From positions 28,184,014 to 28,248,013 of the forward strand of contig CM055911.1 of the NCBI GenBank assembly GCA_029582155.1: a DNA stretch of 64,000 bases. The letters are read 5' to 3'. Within the stretch, counting starts at the first letter, position 1. Each line of letters begins with the position of its first letter. This stretch comes from Panopea generosa. Lineage: Eukaryota > Mollusca > Bivalvia > Adapedonta > Hiatellidae. Of the stretch, positions 46,986 to 60,622 are shown piece after piece. Made by a program: the position numbers and the translations under genes. The notes below the pieces were generated by a model that had not been told where the DNA came from, did not search any database, and saw only the letters and a list, made by a program, of their open reading frames with translations.

Positions 46986-48554
46986 AGCCCCGTACCCTTT
47001 CCAGCAGAGGACACCTTTTCCCATACAATCCCACACAAGATCTTGGCTCCCATTTCATGAGCTCCCAGTGTACGAATGTGCAGTATTAATAAAACATTTA
47101 AAAGTCACCAAATATTGGAGTAAATAGCAACAATATTTTTTTCTAAAAACTGAAGATATCAACATTTTTCACGAGAAAACCCCGTACCTCTCCGTCACTC
47201 TTGATAATGTCCCACCCCAACGCTCACAGCCTGATGTGTCAATATTGCAACGTCATAAAACACATGCCAATTAGTTTTCCAATCCTAATCTTTAATCAGA
47301 GAAGTAACATAACAGAAAAAGGCCAAAGTGCATTCTAAATTATTAAATGTGTACATTTGTTTGTCCTAAACATGTGAACGATCTGCCGTAAGATAAACAA
47401 ATCATCACTCGTGGTGCTTAGACGACAATTCATCCGGTAAGAGGTTTCGTTTTATATCCATAACAGTATTTCGTAGTTAACATATTCCTGCAATGTATAG
47501 AGCTGTTGACGATGACGATCCTTGTTAATCAGATGCTCTTTTAATTTTGTTAGCTTAATTAGCGAGGTCCTCCCAGAGGGGTCTCTGTTCCTAGGATCTC
47601 ATAACAAAATGGACATTATTCCCAAGTTCACCAAAGTATTTGCAATAATTCCATAAAAAGTATTTTCCATAGATCTCTAAAATTAGGTATTTGATCCCTT
47701 GATCACTGAAAGTAATGACTGATGTTCCCTCCAACCCCCAACCTCCGCCCAGGGCTTATTAGCATAGTTTACCCCTACAGCTCGAATATTGTGATCGTGA
47801 ATCAAACCGACGATAATGAGACACAAGACTCTATTGCATAATTCGTCGAAAAAGCCTTATTTCATCTCAATTTTTCAATAGGTTGTGTATGCTTGAACTT
47901 TTTGCGAGTCCTAATGCTCTATCGAGTTTGAACCCTGACATAATACTGATAAATCTGTCTAAACTATTTATTGTCAGGGCAGGGCACCAGACTAATGCCC
48001 ATTTTTGAATTGGTAGTAGCTCAGGGAACCAAACTTCATTTCAGACGGATAGTATTATCACTGAAAAAAGTTTATCAGCAATGTCATAAACATTAATACA
48101 AGAAAGAGTGTAAAAACGTTTAAACTGATAACAGTTACACTGTACGTCACTGCTGTAGTGTTATCTAGATTTTATGCTGCACCCAGCTCTCTTCACTTGC
48201 GTTCGTCACATTACATTGTTAGGAGCTCATTGGAAAATTCGAGCCCCTCACTTTATTACTTTATAATATTACATGGTGATATACAACGATTTCACATTAT
48301 ATTGGATCTTGTATTGACAGAGTCGAGCGCCATTCCTGTTTTCTATTCTACATATACTCTTACACGAGTGCGTCTAGCATTGTGGGGCATGTGTTTTCCC
48401 AGCCTTTTCATAGGGATTTAACATACCTGATTCGGAATATAGTAGGGATTGTGATAGATAAAGTGTTATCATTTCTATTTTGTTGGCTTTTTTAAATATA
48501 GAACGTGCACTTGGTTTCCGTATCATGGCTAAAGTCTTATCAAGAAGGTATGTA

Positions 48555-48790
48555 TATTATTTCGCCCCAGTATTGGGTCAAAAATTAAATTACTGGGTCC
48601 AACCCAACAGTTCTTGATCACAATTATATGTTCATTTTACACCTAAGTATTGGGTCTACCCCCTGCACAACTAAATAATTTTTAACTGTTTGGTCCAGAC
48701 CCAACAATCGACATTTGGACCCAACAATCGACTCTTGACCCATCAGTACGGCCCATATTTATAAAAGACCAAATTGTCCACCACGTTTTA

Positions 48791-48830
<40 letters not shown>
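48555..48830. repeat. GGGTC/GACCC cluster and (TA)n, right arm
   Basis: Mirror of 36059-36312. The hairpin arm has substitutions (TTTGGTCCAGACCCAAC), and the (TA)n tract is longer than in the left arm. Confidence 0.7.
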
Positions 48831-48831
<1 letters not shown>

Positions 48832-49789
48832 TACGTATGTGTGCGGTGTCCCATTGGGGCCTCGCGGCATATTTATTGAATATTCTATATTATTCCCTGT
48901 TTATTGAAAAAAATGTTTTATTATTATTGTTGTTATAATTGTTTTTGTTTATTTTTTTATTTTTTTATTTCAAAATTACCATATTATATCGGTTTATACA
49001 AAATGTAAATTGTAAAAAAAAAATATATAACAGTATGCAATATTTCAAAATATAGCAATGTTGAGTTTGTATTGGTTGGTCGAAGGCTCACTTCGCATTA
49101 GAATTTAAAATTATACATACATACACATTTAGATACATTAGTGATCATATATTTTTTGTAGATCTATATATTGATCCATAAATGTAATCATCGCGGGACT
49201 TCAAACGACCAGTACTTAATATATAGTGTATATTCTTGTAGTTCTTCACATTTTTCTCTTAATTACAACACAGTATGCTATTAAGTATAATGTTAGATAT
49301 TTTGGTAATTAATATTGTATTCTAATATCGAACGATATGAAAATTATAATTTCAAATATATTTGTACATAATTCTATTTAATAACAGAATGAAAAGGTTT
49401 TAATCTTTATTGCGATCATGCTTTAAACGTTTATGTTAAGGCACTGGTTGGTATTGACTTCATTGTTGAAATATGTGTACATATTAACATGCACATATAC
49501 ATACATGCATATTTTATATGAATACACATGTAAACACGCATATGTATCTTACAGATCCATAAAAAAACATTATAAATAATTCTCACCTCGGACATTGGCA
49601 GTAAAATGAAGGTACAAATAAATACAAGTAGACTGTAATTTAAATCAGATATTCGGAACAAGCACTTTGTATAAATTCCACTGGGTCTCAAATTCCCTGG
49701 AACTAAATTTAATTTTTGCAATATGGTATTCTGTATTGTATAATACCGTTATGTATTTTGATGCCCTCCCCCCCCCCCCCCACACCCAC

Positions 49790-51050
49790 GACCCCCCATA
49801 TATTTTTTTTTGGTTAGCATATAGTAATTGCAGCGTCCGTCCGTCCGTTCGTCCGTCCGGTATTTCGTTTCCAGCCTGTAACTTTGTCATGCATAGATGG
49901 ATTTTGTTGATTTTTGCTACAAATGATCAACATAACGTAACGACGTGTCGCGAGTAAGACCCACATCCGTACCTCAAAGGTCAAGGTCATAATTTGTGAT
50001 CTTTTAACAAAACGTTCAGTTTGTGTGAGATTTCGTGTCCGGCCTGTAACTTTGTCATGCAAAGATGAATTTTAATGATACTTGCTACAAATGATCAACA
50101 TAACATGATGACGTGTCGCGAGTAAGACCCATATCCTTACCAAACAGGTCAAGTTCACACTTTGAGTTTGTTTGACAACACTTTCAGTCTGTTTGAGGTT
50201 TCGTGTTTGGCCTGTAACTTTGTCATGCATAGATGGATTTTGTTAATACTAGTTACAAATGATCAAGATAACATGATGATGTTTCGCGCAGAATCCCACT
50301 TAAAAGGTCAAGGTCAATTTAATTTTGGTCGATGACACTTTCAGTCTGATTGAGATTCCGTGTCTGGTCTTAAACTTTGTCACCTATAGATAAATTTCAG
50401 AAACACTTGGTTCAATTCATCAGCATGACATTACAAAGTGTCACGTGTAAGACTCACATGCATACCTCAATGGGTCAGGTCACACTTTGAATTTGTTTGA
50501 CAACACTTTTAGTCTGTGTGAGATTTCATGTGCGGTCTGTAACTTTGTCATCTATGGATAAATTTTAAAAACAATTGGCTCAGCTGATTAACATGACATA
50601 ATTAAGTGTCGCATGTACGACCCAGAGCCTTTCCTCAAAAGTCAAGGTCACACTTTCATTTTCTTTGATATTGCGTGTCTGGTCTGTGACTTTATCTATA
50701 ACTTTGCTCAATTTATCAAGATGACATGACGACGTGTCATAAGTAAATCCTAGACACGGTCACACTTTGAGTATGTATGACAATACTTTGAATCTGTTTG
50801 ATATTTCAAGTTTGTCCTTTAACTTTATCATACATCGATGGATTTTAAAAACACTTGGCTCAATTTATCAATTGATCAACAGTTGATCTGTAACTTACAT
50901 TTAGGAATTTTAAATTATCTTGACACAAGTGATCAGCTTGTCATGAAAAACTGTTGAAATACCCAGACCATTACATCAAATGTCAAGGTCAAGGTTACAC
51001 AAAGGTCAAGGTCATGCTTTAAAACCATGAAATTGCATGTCTGGTCTCAA
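49790..51050 (-). repeat. 168-bp tandem repeat element, right-arm copy
   Basis: Mirror of 33860-35070 with the same unit count and period; terminal GTCCGTCCGTTCGTCCGTCC at 49837-49856. Confidence 0.85.
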
Positions 51051-51112
51051 ACATGAGTCAATTACTCTTGATATTCATTGATACGTCGCTACATATTATA
51101 TTCACAGACCAT

Positions 51113-51163
51113 GGTGGGGGGGGGGGGTGGGGGTGGGGGTGGGAGGGGGGGGGGGTGGGGGGA
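51113..51163 (+). repeat. G-rich tract, right arm
   Basis: About 50 bp of G interrupted by single T or A, expanded relative to the 18-bp C run at the mirrored place. Many four-GGG combinations allow G-quadruplex formation. Confidence 0.9.
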
Positions 51164-51229
51164 TGTGACACTCAACAGTGACATTTCTTGTTTAAAGTTT
51201 GCTATATTATGGATTCTTTTTTGTAATCT

Positions 51230-52705
51230 TTGATTAAATATGATTTTTTGCTGTGTACAGTATTTTGTTTAGAACAGTGTCAAATTTATTATTTCCAAAA
51301 ATAATATCAATGTCTTTCCAATTTGTTTTAATATATTGCGACTTGGTATTGATAAATTCTCCTAAAGCAATGGAAAATTGTTTAGTAATCGCATAGTCTA
51401 TACAAATGTGTTTAATCGTCTCCGTAGCATTATTACAAACAGTACAGAGGTTAGTTTCAGTAATGTTCATTTTTTAAACAAAGAATTAGTTCCTAAAATT
51501 CTATGGTTAATTTTAAATTGGAACCATTGTAACTTTGTATCTTTTGTAATTAAAACGGGGAGTGCATAGAATTAAGAAAATTTCATACTTAAACGAATAT
51601 TATGTTCTTCTTCCGTTTTAGTTTTTGAAGCAGGTATGTTTCGTTCAAATAAAAATGCATTATATATTGAGCGACATCCTTTTTGTCTCTTATTATCATT
51701 GAGATAACATATGGTGACGAAGGATTTGGGCATTTACATTTAAACAGCGGAAATATAAAACTTTTTTATAACGTCTTAAACCAGCCAATATGCCTTCAAA
51801 TTCTAAAAAGTTTAAATTTGAATTATACTTATTTCTAAATTCAGTTAAAGGATAAAAATCACCCTGATTATTTATTTAATCATTTATTAATATTATTCCT
51901 TTTGAGACCCAGTTATGATAATTAACGCAAGAATTTCCGACCTTAACATTAGGGTTTTGCCACAGTGGAATAAAAACAGAAATTATAACAATGCTCAGGA
52001 GTAACTGTTGTAGACAACAATTTATATATAATGAAAACGTCTTTTCAGAACTGATTATCAATTTTATGTAAATGTTTATTAATAAAATCGGCACCATTGT
52101 TTTTGTAAACTTGGCCATAAATGGATATAATTCTTTAAAAATGATCAAGTAGCTCTTATTGGCCATTAACAGTCTTCTTATCCACGTAATTTTTAAAGAA
52201 CTCATAAAAAATATCTTCATCAAGCATTTTAAGCCCACCGTTAGTGTATGACTGGCTGATAACAGTAAGTTTTATTTTGTCGGGTTTGCCATTCCATAAA
52301 AATCTGAAAAATGTTCATTTTAATTCTTTAATAATTTCTTCACTAGGGTCGGGGAGAGATAATATAAAATGATTAATTTTAGACATTGCTTAACTTTTAA
52401 TTACTGTAATTTTGCCTATTGGTATTAAAACTTTTTTAGACCAGTTTATAAGAAGATTTTTTCATATCACTTATTCCGTCTTGGTAGTTTGATATGATCA
52501 TAGTATTAAGATCTACTGAAAATTGTATCCCTAATACCGTAAATTCATTAACCCAAGAAAGAATGTGGGTCTCGCAGAGCATTTGGTAATTATTTTTCAT
52601 TGATCCAGTCCATACTGCTTTTGTTTTATCAACATTCATATTAAGGCCGGAAATGTTTAGCGGTTTCTTTAATTTCTTTAATCCAATGAAATAGGTATAC
52701 ATCCT
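51230..52705 (-). pseudogene. L1-like LINE reverse transcriptase fragment, right-arm copy
   Basis: Mirror of 32290-33760 with the same motifs (DKTKAVWTGS, ALKITWIRRLL-like text, LCTVCNNATETIKHICIDY) and largely the same breaks. Confidence 0.75.
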
Positions 52706-53748
52706 TTTCTATGTCTTAAATTGAAAAACATGTGGAGATGACAGAAATTATATCAAAATCAGTCAAGCGTGAAAATTATTGATTTTTAGTAGTAAATCAC
52801 AATTATTTCCAGTTCTAACGAATTTGGGGCACAAAACACACCATTTTCTTGCACTCCAACATTTTAGTTGCAAATTATCCATCAAATGTTACATTTAAGC
52901 AAAATAAATGTTAGACAAAATAGGGCAAAATGGAAAATATTTCCAAAATTATATAACTCAAGTATTTCTTGAATACAATATGTTAAGACTGTAAAGTGAT
53001 TTAGCAGCATTGAAGTGCACTAGATACTACCAGGCACCCATTATTGCAACTATTCAACTGGCTTTACTTATAACTGCATAATAAAAGAGGTTAAATTTGA
53101 AAAATTGCCATATAATATGGCATGTCATGCTGGTTTGATTGGATAACAATGAAAAAAATGTCAAAAGTGGGCACATTTTCAGCACAAAATTCAAATTCAG
53201 TACCTTAGTACACATATTTTGAGCTTGGAATTCACAATCAGTACTTAAACCTACTATTTCATGTGTATTTTTGTTTCACAATGTAATTAAGATCATTTTT
53301 AGTGTTTTCAATGGTTTTTGAGTGTGTGATTTCAGCGGATAAGGCACAAGTTACCGCAACAAATTGAACATGGCAATTTAACCAAATTTTCCTAAAATGG
53401 CCTTATAAGAAAATAAAAAAAATTTGATCAACCTGCGGAAATGTTTTAAATTTTATTGCCATTTCCGTTCAAGCACCTCAGTTTCACTATTTACAGAAAA
53501 AAGAAGTTAATGCGATGAAAGTTTAGAAAATGTTGTCACGGTTGTTTAGGTCAGTTATCATCATTGCGTTTTCCATAGACTTACATTATTACGTTTGACC
53601 TAATTTTCACTATTTCTTTCATCTGCGGACCAAAAAGTCCTATATCATATTAAAGTACTGTCCTAGACTCAAATTAAAATGTCCCCAAAATGGGGTCAAA
53701 AGTACCACTTTTTACCACTTTTTGCCCCCTAACAGTCAGGACCCACAC

Positions 53749-55423
53749 GGTCATTTTAGTACGCAACCCTGCTCACTTAACGACAGCGTAGCAACGGTGA
53801 AAATAGTCCAGTTTCAGCATCGCAAACTATTTTGGTCGCCATTTTTTGGGGTAAATTACGGGGGGAAATTGAAATTGTGGTCTCAATACCACGAGTTTAG
53901 CTTGATGTTCGATTCGGAAATATTTATAATAATAAATGAAATGCTGGAATACTTTAAAAATGTAGTATACTTGCTTTGTTTGGTCAAAATATCGATTTTA
54001 ACCCGCACAAAGGCCACTTTTTATGCTCCACTGTTTCGCCGTTCTTGAAAATCGCTCATTTTCGATTCACGTTTAGGCTATTATACGAATGTGTTTTTTT
54101 CCTTTTTTATACATGTGCTATAAAATCAGAGCTTTTAGTAAGTCTGCCATATTTAAACTATTATTTATAACGACGAAAAACATGCACAATACTAGTTTTT
54201 TGAACACCACTTGCTCGATTTTTTGCGGTGGTGAAAGTGGCGAGTTCACGGAGATCGATTCTATATGCGGGTCGTCTCAAAAGTAAACGGAAGGCAACAC
54301 TGTTATTTGTTACTTCCTTTTTTCTGTCAACCAAAGCTATCACCCAGAGGCACTTTATTGTACGAGTTTTTATAAAATAAATTACATCCGTTTTCAAATA
54401 TTTCATTTTTATAGGTTTTCATGACAATAGCTTCATTTATCTGGTAGACTATAGTTGCAACTAGCATAAAGATATAAAGAGTCTAACAATGTGTTTGATA
54501 GGTCAGGTTTGTTTATGAAACAATTAATAGAATAATTAAAACTGCATACTGTTTTGTACTCACCATTTAGAGTTTAAAAAAAAAAATTAACAGTATTTTT
54601 ATATTTTTTTAAAAAAGCCATTTTAATAACAAAATTTCTTTTTTTTTTTTTTTTTTGTTAAAAAAATCTGTATTAACATCAAAATGTCTGATCTATGATG
54701 TTGCATTGAATCAGTAAGTGCACTAAACACTGAATTGCTATTAAGTGTAAATAATGTAAAGAAAAATATCATTTTAAAGTTTGAGTTTTAACAGTAACTT
54801 AATTACACTCTTTATGTCTTTGGTTTAAGATGATGAACAAATTGGCTTAATTTATGAAACAATAATTTCAATATCCAAATGGTCCTTGCCTGTGCATTTT
54901 TCTTTTCTTTATTAAATGTATAAATATACACACTTAACACTCACAAGAACAATTAGTATATTGATATCATTGTTGTATTTAAGCTTATTTTTTCATTGTC
55001 TTAAAAACATTTTTTTTTTATTTTCACCAATAGGATTTATTTTGTGAACAAGCAGCCCAATGCATCAGTTTTACTGATATAATTTTTTTCCTGTGCATGA
55101 AACTTTACTGAGAGCTTGATTTTATTTCTAAAGATATTTTAGCATTCCATGACAAAATAATAATATTTAATTAAAATTCTAATTTTAACCAGTATTGGGT
55201 TTCTACTGGCCTCTTAGTATTGTATACTCCAGAAAAGGCACTGCGAGGCCCATTGAATTCAAAAGGGGGATAAAAAATTAAAATTATTTTTTTAAGAGAT
55301 TTACAAACAATATTGTGTTTGTTAATTGTTTCACAAGCAATTGAAACACTACAATTAGGTTTCATTTTACTGACAACATCTAAAAATGTATACATCAAAC
55401 AATTCCTACAAAAGATGATAGCA
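53749..55423. other. AT-rich DNA right of the inverted repeat
   Basis: Contains short A and T runs (54570-54660). A 75-codon minus-strand frame at 55398-55171 (with PPFEFNGPRSAFSGVYNTKR) is unrecognised and may be part of a dispersed repeat. No supported gene. Confidence 0.35.
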
Positions 55424-56352
55424 AGAGCTGCCAGAGGGACAGCGCACTCGACTATTTCGATGTTGTTCTAAAATAACAGTTTTTTCAGGAAATAAGTACC
55501 AAATAGAAAACAAGTAAAACTCAGGAATGGAGAAATTGAACTATCATGAAAATGGATCTAAAGTTGAAATAATCTTGTACCAGCATGCATAGTTTATCAC
55601 AGTTGGATACCCTTTCATGAAAATAAAGAAAAAAAGAGAAAAAAAAAGGATTAAATTTTACAGTAAAGAAGAGATTTTTTTTACCACTCAGAGCGGACAA
55701 AAAAATATATTTTGCCCCCAGGGTCATAGTTTTTAACAAATTTGAGAGAGTACCACAAACGGACCCTATTTGTCAAACATCTAAGATCAAGGCCTTGTAC
55801 TTCAAACTTTAACCTGCTAAAAAAAAATTTCTAAGTCTAAAAGGGATATAATTCTGCCAAAATGCAATCAAGAGTTATGGTTCTTATATCTATGAGTTTC
55901 CTAAAGGATTTTGAACACACATGAGAAGTTCCATTCATGTCAAATGATAGGATGATGAAATAAGTACCAAATCAAAAACTTTAACCTCTAAAAATCACTA
56001 ACCAAAGTTTCCAAGTCCAAAAGGGTCATAACTTTGTAAATATGCAGCCCAGAGTTATGGTTCTTAATTCTGTGCATTCCGTTGATGATACTGAACACAC
56101 ATGTGAAGTTTCATTCATATTGTATGAGTGGTTGCATAGATATTTTACCTGATAAAAAAATTTAACCTGAAAAATTAAGTCCATAAAGGGCCATAACTCT
56201 GCCAAAATGCAACCCAGATTTATGTTTCTTGTCTCTGTGTGTTCCATTGATGATGCTGAACACACAAAAACTTTAACCTGGAAAACCAACGCCGACGCCG
56301 GAGCGAGTACAGTAGCGCCCCTACCCCCTATTCTACGTATAGTAGAGCTAAT
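55424..56352 (+). repeat. Bivalve-type element with CTCGACTATT / AGTAGAGC ends
   Basis: Begins GCAAGAGCTGCCAGAGGGAC, AGCGCACTCGACTATTTCG and ends ACGCCGACGCCGGAGCGAG, CTATTCTACGTATAGTAGAG. Inside are units of ~170-200 bp with AAGTCCAAAAGGGTCATAAC, GTTATGGTTCTT and GAACACACATGTGAAGTTTC. The two ends are loosely inverted (CTCGACTATT against AATAGTCGAG in better-preserved relatives). Confidence 0.7.
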
Positions 56353-56384
56353 AAGTGAATTTACTATTTTCACATAGCATTCAT

Positions 56385-58185
56385 AAGTAAAAACCAAGGA
56401 CCCTTTCAGGGCTCCAATATATCCTAACCCCTTCGTTTGAACAATAGTGAAACTCCTACTTTTACGATTTTTTTTATTATGCTGAATAAGAATGCATTCG
56501 ACTCGCCAGTTCTTTAGAAGATTTTTGAAATTACAAAATTTTATCCCTTTTTGGACCCCTGCTGGTTCATTTTGGATATCAAATACCCTTAAAAGGACTC
56601 AGTTTCAACAGTTATGACTAGGCTCCAGACACCATATGAATATAATAATACCAAAAATGGATGAGAAAAACATAATTTTCTGTTTTCCAATACTATTTCT
56701 ATGTAAATATCAGTCCCCTTACTGGGCCTCAATATACCCCAACACCTTCATTTGAACAAAATTCAAACTCTTCATCATATGGATCATTTATGCCAAATAT
56801 GAATTAAGTCGGCTTATCAGTTTTGGAGAAGAACATTTTTGAAATTTCAAAATTGTATCCCTTTTTGGGCCCCTGCTGGCCCCTTATGGATATTAAATCC
56901 CTTTAAAGAGCTCAGGCTCAACTGTTATTACTGAACAATGCTTCAGACAGCATTATGATTGGAATAATACCAAAAATGTATGAGAAAAAACATAATTTCA
57001 TGTTTTCTCATACTATTCCTACTTAAACATCGAAGTCCCCTTACTGGGCCCCAATACACCCTAACCCCTTGATTTGAACAAAATTCAAACTCTTCATCAT
57101 ATGGATCGTTTGTACCAAAAATGAATGAATTTGACTCATCAGTTTCAGAGAAGATTTTTTATTTTTCATATTGCTATCCTATTTTGGACCCCACCTGGCC
57201 CCTTATGGATATTAAATCCCCTTTAAAGAGCTGTCTCAACAGTTATGACTTAACAACGCTTCAGTCACTAATATGATTTGAATAATTAAAGAAACTGATG
57301 AGAAAAACACAATTTCCTGTTTTCCCTTACTATTCCTATGTAAACATGAAAGTCCCCTTACTTGGCCCCAATATATCCTGACCTCTTCATTTGAACAAAA
57401 TTCAAACTCTTCATCATATGGATCATTTGTACCAAACATGAATGAATTTGACTCATCAGTTCTTTAGAAGATTTTTGATAATTTATCCCTTTTTGGGTCA
57501 CTTATGGCTATTAAATCCCCTTTAAAGCACTCAGTCTCAACTGTTGACTAAACAATGTTTCAGACACCATTACGATTGGAATAATACCCAAAAATGGAAG
57601 AGAAAAACATAATTTCCTGTTTTCCTATACAATTCCTATGTAAAAATCAGTCCCCTTACTTGGACCCAATGGACCCTTACTTGTTTATTTGAACAAGCGT
57701 GAAACCTCTACCGGTACTCATAGGGATCATTAAAACCAAATATAAACAAATTTGTCTAGTCGGTTCTTGAGAAAAAGATTAATAATTACTGTTAAAAATT
57801 TCCCTATATTAAATTGGTAAGTCCCTTGCACTTTCGGAGATGATTTTTGAAATTTTGAAATTAACAACTGATTAGACCCTTAGGCGGGGTCAAGTTTGAC
57901 CCAAGGGTCATCTTTTGAACAAACTTGAGACCTTCATGTAACAATTCTTTGTCGTTTCAAGCGAAAGTTAACAACGGAGACGGGGCTTTGCTCAAGTAAG
58001 CTAAAGGGGCCAAACTGAACCCACAGTCATGATTTGAAAAAAAAATGAGGGAGCCTTGCAATAAATTTGGTGAAAATATGTGAAATGGTTTTAGAGAAAA
58101 AATCATCTGAAGCAAAAGTTAACGACTAACGATAGACACAGGGTGATCACAAAAGCTCATCATAATGAGCCTTCAGCTCACACTA
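56385..58185 (+). repeat. ~300-bp tandem-repeat element, about 5 units
   Basis: Units restart with TGTTTTC(T/C)(C/T)ATACTATTCCTATG near 56685, 57000, 57318 and 57618. They continue CCCCTTACTGGGCCCCAATA, TTCAAACTCTTCATCATATG, TTTTTGGGCCCCTGCTGGCC and GATATTAAATCCCCTTTAAA. The end at 58130-58185 (CACAGGGTGATCACAAAAGC, AATGAGCC) is the usual terminus of such dispersed bivalve repeats. Confidence 0.85.
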
Positions 58186-59150
58186 GCAAAAATTCATTCT
58201 TATTTAAGCATAATTATAATCATATATTACCCCTACATGATCTGCAAGTTATTTTTAACTATTTCTAGTATTAAACGGCACAAATTTTGAATTGGAAATA
58301 ATCCTCTTCATATTCTCACATTCACAAGTAGCACACATGTAAATTTTAGTACAACAGGTGTATTGGTTTCTATTTTTTTTTTTTGAAAGGTTTAATGCCA
58401 TTTTCAACACATTTCAGGTTATATAATTATGGCATATCCCGTTTTATTGGCGGAGAAAGACCACATAATGAATCTGAGTAGAACTATTGTCCTTCAGCAT
58501 TCTCAGTGAGTCACATAAAAGTATTTTGAGCGAGCGCTACTCGAAACTAAGCGGTGAGTGGCAATTGATCTCGAGATGGCGCCTTAAGACTTCTCGGCCA
58601 CAGACCCCTCTATTGATTTTAACAACTTGCACCTCATCGCATAAGTCCTCGTGACCTTTGGCCAAGAAAGCTAATAGAATCTAGGGTTCGGACCATTTCC
58701 GTTTAATACTATCATTTGAGTTGCTCTTTTATTTGGTCGTTTGAACAAATTTTTATATGCCTTTTCTTAACAATATTTCTGTCATCTAACAGAAAGTAAC
58801 ATATTTCTCTCTTATTCTTTCCTGAGAAGACGGTACAATCCTAACATTTACTTATCTAATAAGTTGTATTAATTTGTCATATAGAACAAAGACTTCAATT
58901 AAAAGGAAACAGTAAGTCAGCATAATTTATCTTCATTGTTTTGACTATTTCCAAGTTACAAAATAAAGTCAGCAGCGCATTTATCATGTAATCAGCTCGA
59001 TCTTCCTTCTGGAAATTGACCAGACCTGAAAATAATAAGATAATTATATTGGGAATGTAACTTGAAACTCAAGTTCTACCAGCACAATAAGTAAGCAAGT
59101 TTGATTGTATGTACACAAAACTCCTACATATTTAATTTATATCTAAATAT
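58186..59150. other. Intergenic DNA, less AT-rich patch at 58440-58690
   Basis: The patch (GGCGGAGAAAG, GAGCGAGCGCTACTCG, GATGGCGCC) is less AT-rich than its surroundings. It could be an exon or promoter, but no frame longer than a few tens of codons supports that. Confidence 0.3.
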
Positions 59151-59154
59151 AGAA

Positions 59155-60060
59155 CAAGTGGCCCAAGAGGACCTGAACACTCTACTTGCAACAGATGCTA
59201 CATGTAAAATATTTAAGGTCTAGGCCTTAAACTTTCAGGGAAAATGTTTTTTTAAAATTTCGCCTAAAATGTCACCGTTTTTTGTGCTTATAGGCCCTGT
59301 GGCGTTGGCATTTGTAGTCAAATGACACTGGTTCAAGAATTCGTCCGAGATATAATGGTTATATAACTGTCGTGCAAGTTTGATTTAGATTTAATGAAAA
59401 ATGATGGTGCTATCCCATCTACAACTTTTCCCCTATACAACTCTATAAAACATCGACCCCTGTGGTGGCCCCAAATTTGACCCCAGGGACCCGACTTCAA
59501 CAAATCTTTTAGGAGACCGCCATGCAATGCTACATGTAATATATCTAAGGTCTAGGCCTTGAACTTTCAGAGAAAATGTTTTTTGCTTAAAATGTGCTTA
59601 TAAGCCATGTGACGTGGGCATATGTGGTGGAATGACACTGGTTCAAGAACTCATCTGAGAACTTGATATTACATAACTGTTGTGCATGTTTGGTTAAGAT
59701 TCAATGAATAATGAAGATACTATCGCGTCTACAACATTTTCCCTATATAACTCTATGTAAAACAGTGACCCTTATGGTGGCCCCAGATTTGACCTCAGAG
59801 ACCAGACATGACAAGTCTATTAGGGAACCTCCATGCAATGCTACATGTAATGTATCTAATGTCTAGGCCTTGAACTTTCAGAGAAAATGTGTTTTTTCCC
59901 CGAAAATGTGCTTATAAGCCCTATGGCGGGGCATTTGTGGTTGAATGAAGCTGGTTCAAGAACTCATCCGAGATCTATGGTTATATAATTACTGTGCAAG
60001 TTTGGTTAAGATTCAATGAAAAATGAAGGTGCTATCGCGTCTACAATAGAGGTTAACAGG
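59155..60060 (+). repeat. ~315-bp tandem-repeat element, 3 units
   Basis: Opens GAACAAGTGGCCCAAGAGGA. GCTACATGTAA(A/T) anchors at 59199, 59529 and 59840 start units with GGTCTAGGCCTTGAACTTTC, AGAACTCATCCGAGATC and GTGGCCCCAGATTTGACC. The third unit is truncated. Confidence 0.85.
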
Positions 60061-60074
60061 TGAACAAATTAGAG

Positions 60075-60622
60075 AGAGGATCACAAGCTGATCTTATTTG
60101 TCAAACATCTAGGGTTCTTGTTTCTATGAGTTTCTAGATGATGTTGAACACATGAAGTTTCATCCAAATCAAATGACAGGTTGATGAATGTAGCTGCTCA
60201 AAAACTCGAACTCACTCAAAAACTTTAACCAAACTTGCCAAGTCCGAAAGGGCTTTAATTCTGCCAACATACATGGTTCTTGTATCTGTACAATCTATTG
60301 ATAATGCTAAGCACATGTGAAGTTTCATTCGAATCCAATGAGTGGTTGCACAGATATCTTACCTGATAAAACACTTTAACTTGAAAAATCAAATCCAAAA
60401 GGGCTTTTACTGTGTCAAGATGCAACCCAGAGTTATAGTTCTTGTCTCTGTGTGTTCCATTGATGATGCTGAACACACATGTGAAGTTTAAATTCATATC
60501 ATATTATTATATATATATATAAGTGAGTGGTTGCTTAGATATTTTACATTATAAAAACCAAGGCCGACGCCAGGGCAAGTACAATAGCCCCCCTATTCTA
60601 CGAATAGTCGATCTAAAAAGTT
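60075..60622 (+). repeat. Truncated relative of the 55.4-kb element
   Basis: Shares GAACACATGAAGTTTCATCC, GTCTCTGTGTGTTCCATTGA and the end GGCCGACGCCAGGGCAAG, CTATTCTACGAATAGTCGAT with the element at 55.42 kb. The A-rich end at 56265-56350 is its closest match. Confidence 0.7.

Larger units (their letters stand above)
42001..53748 (-). repeat. Right arm of the ~22.5-kb inverted repeat
   Basis: Reverse-complement partner of 31240-41972, slightly longer because it keeps most of the Gypsy pol gene. Features below on the minus strand are mirror copies of the left-arm ones. Confidence 0.95.

Noticed and set aside
31240-53748. Palindrome as a missed sequencing-adapter artefact
   Set aside because: The arms differ by substitutions and by kilobase-scale private deletions, which one molecule read twice cannot give; haplotype mis-joining remains possible and is listed under findings.
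53722-54048. 108-codon frame at the right palindrome edge
   Set aside because: It crosses the arm boundary, has no recognisable motif, and its left-arm counterpart is not open.
55171-55398. 75-codon minus-strand frame with PPFEFNGPRSAFSGVYNTKR
   Set aside because: Looks locally protein-like but has no recognised relatives, and part of its DNA resembles dispersed bivalve repeat text; left as unresolved.
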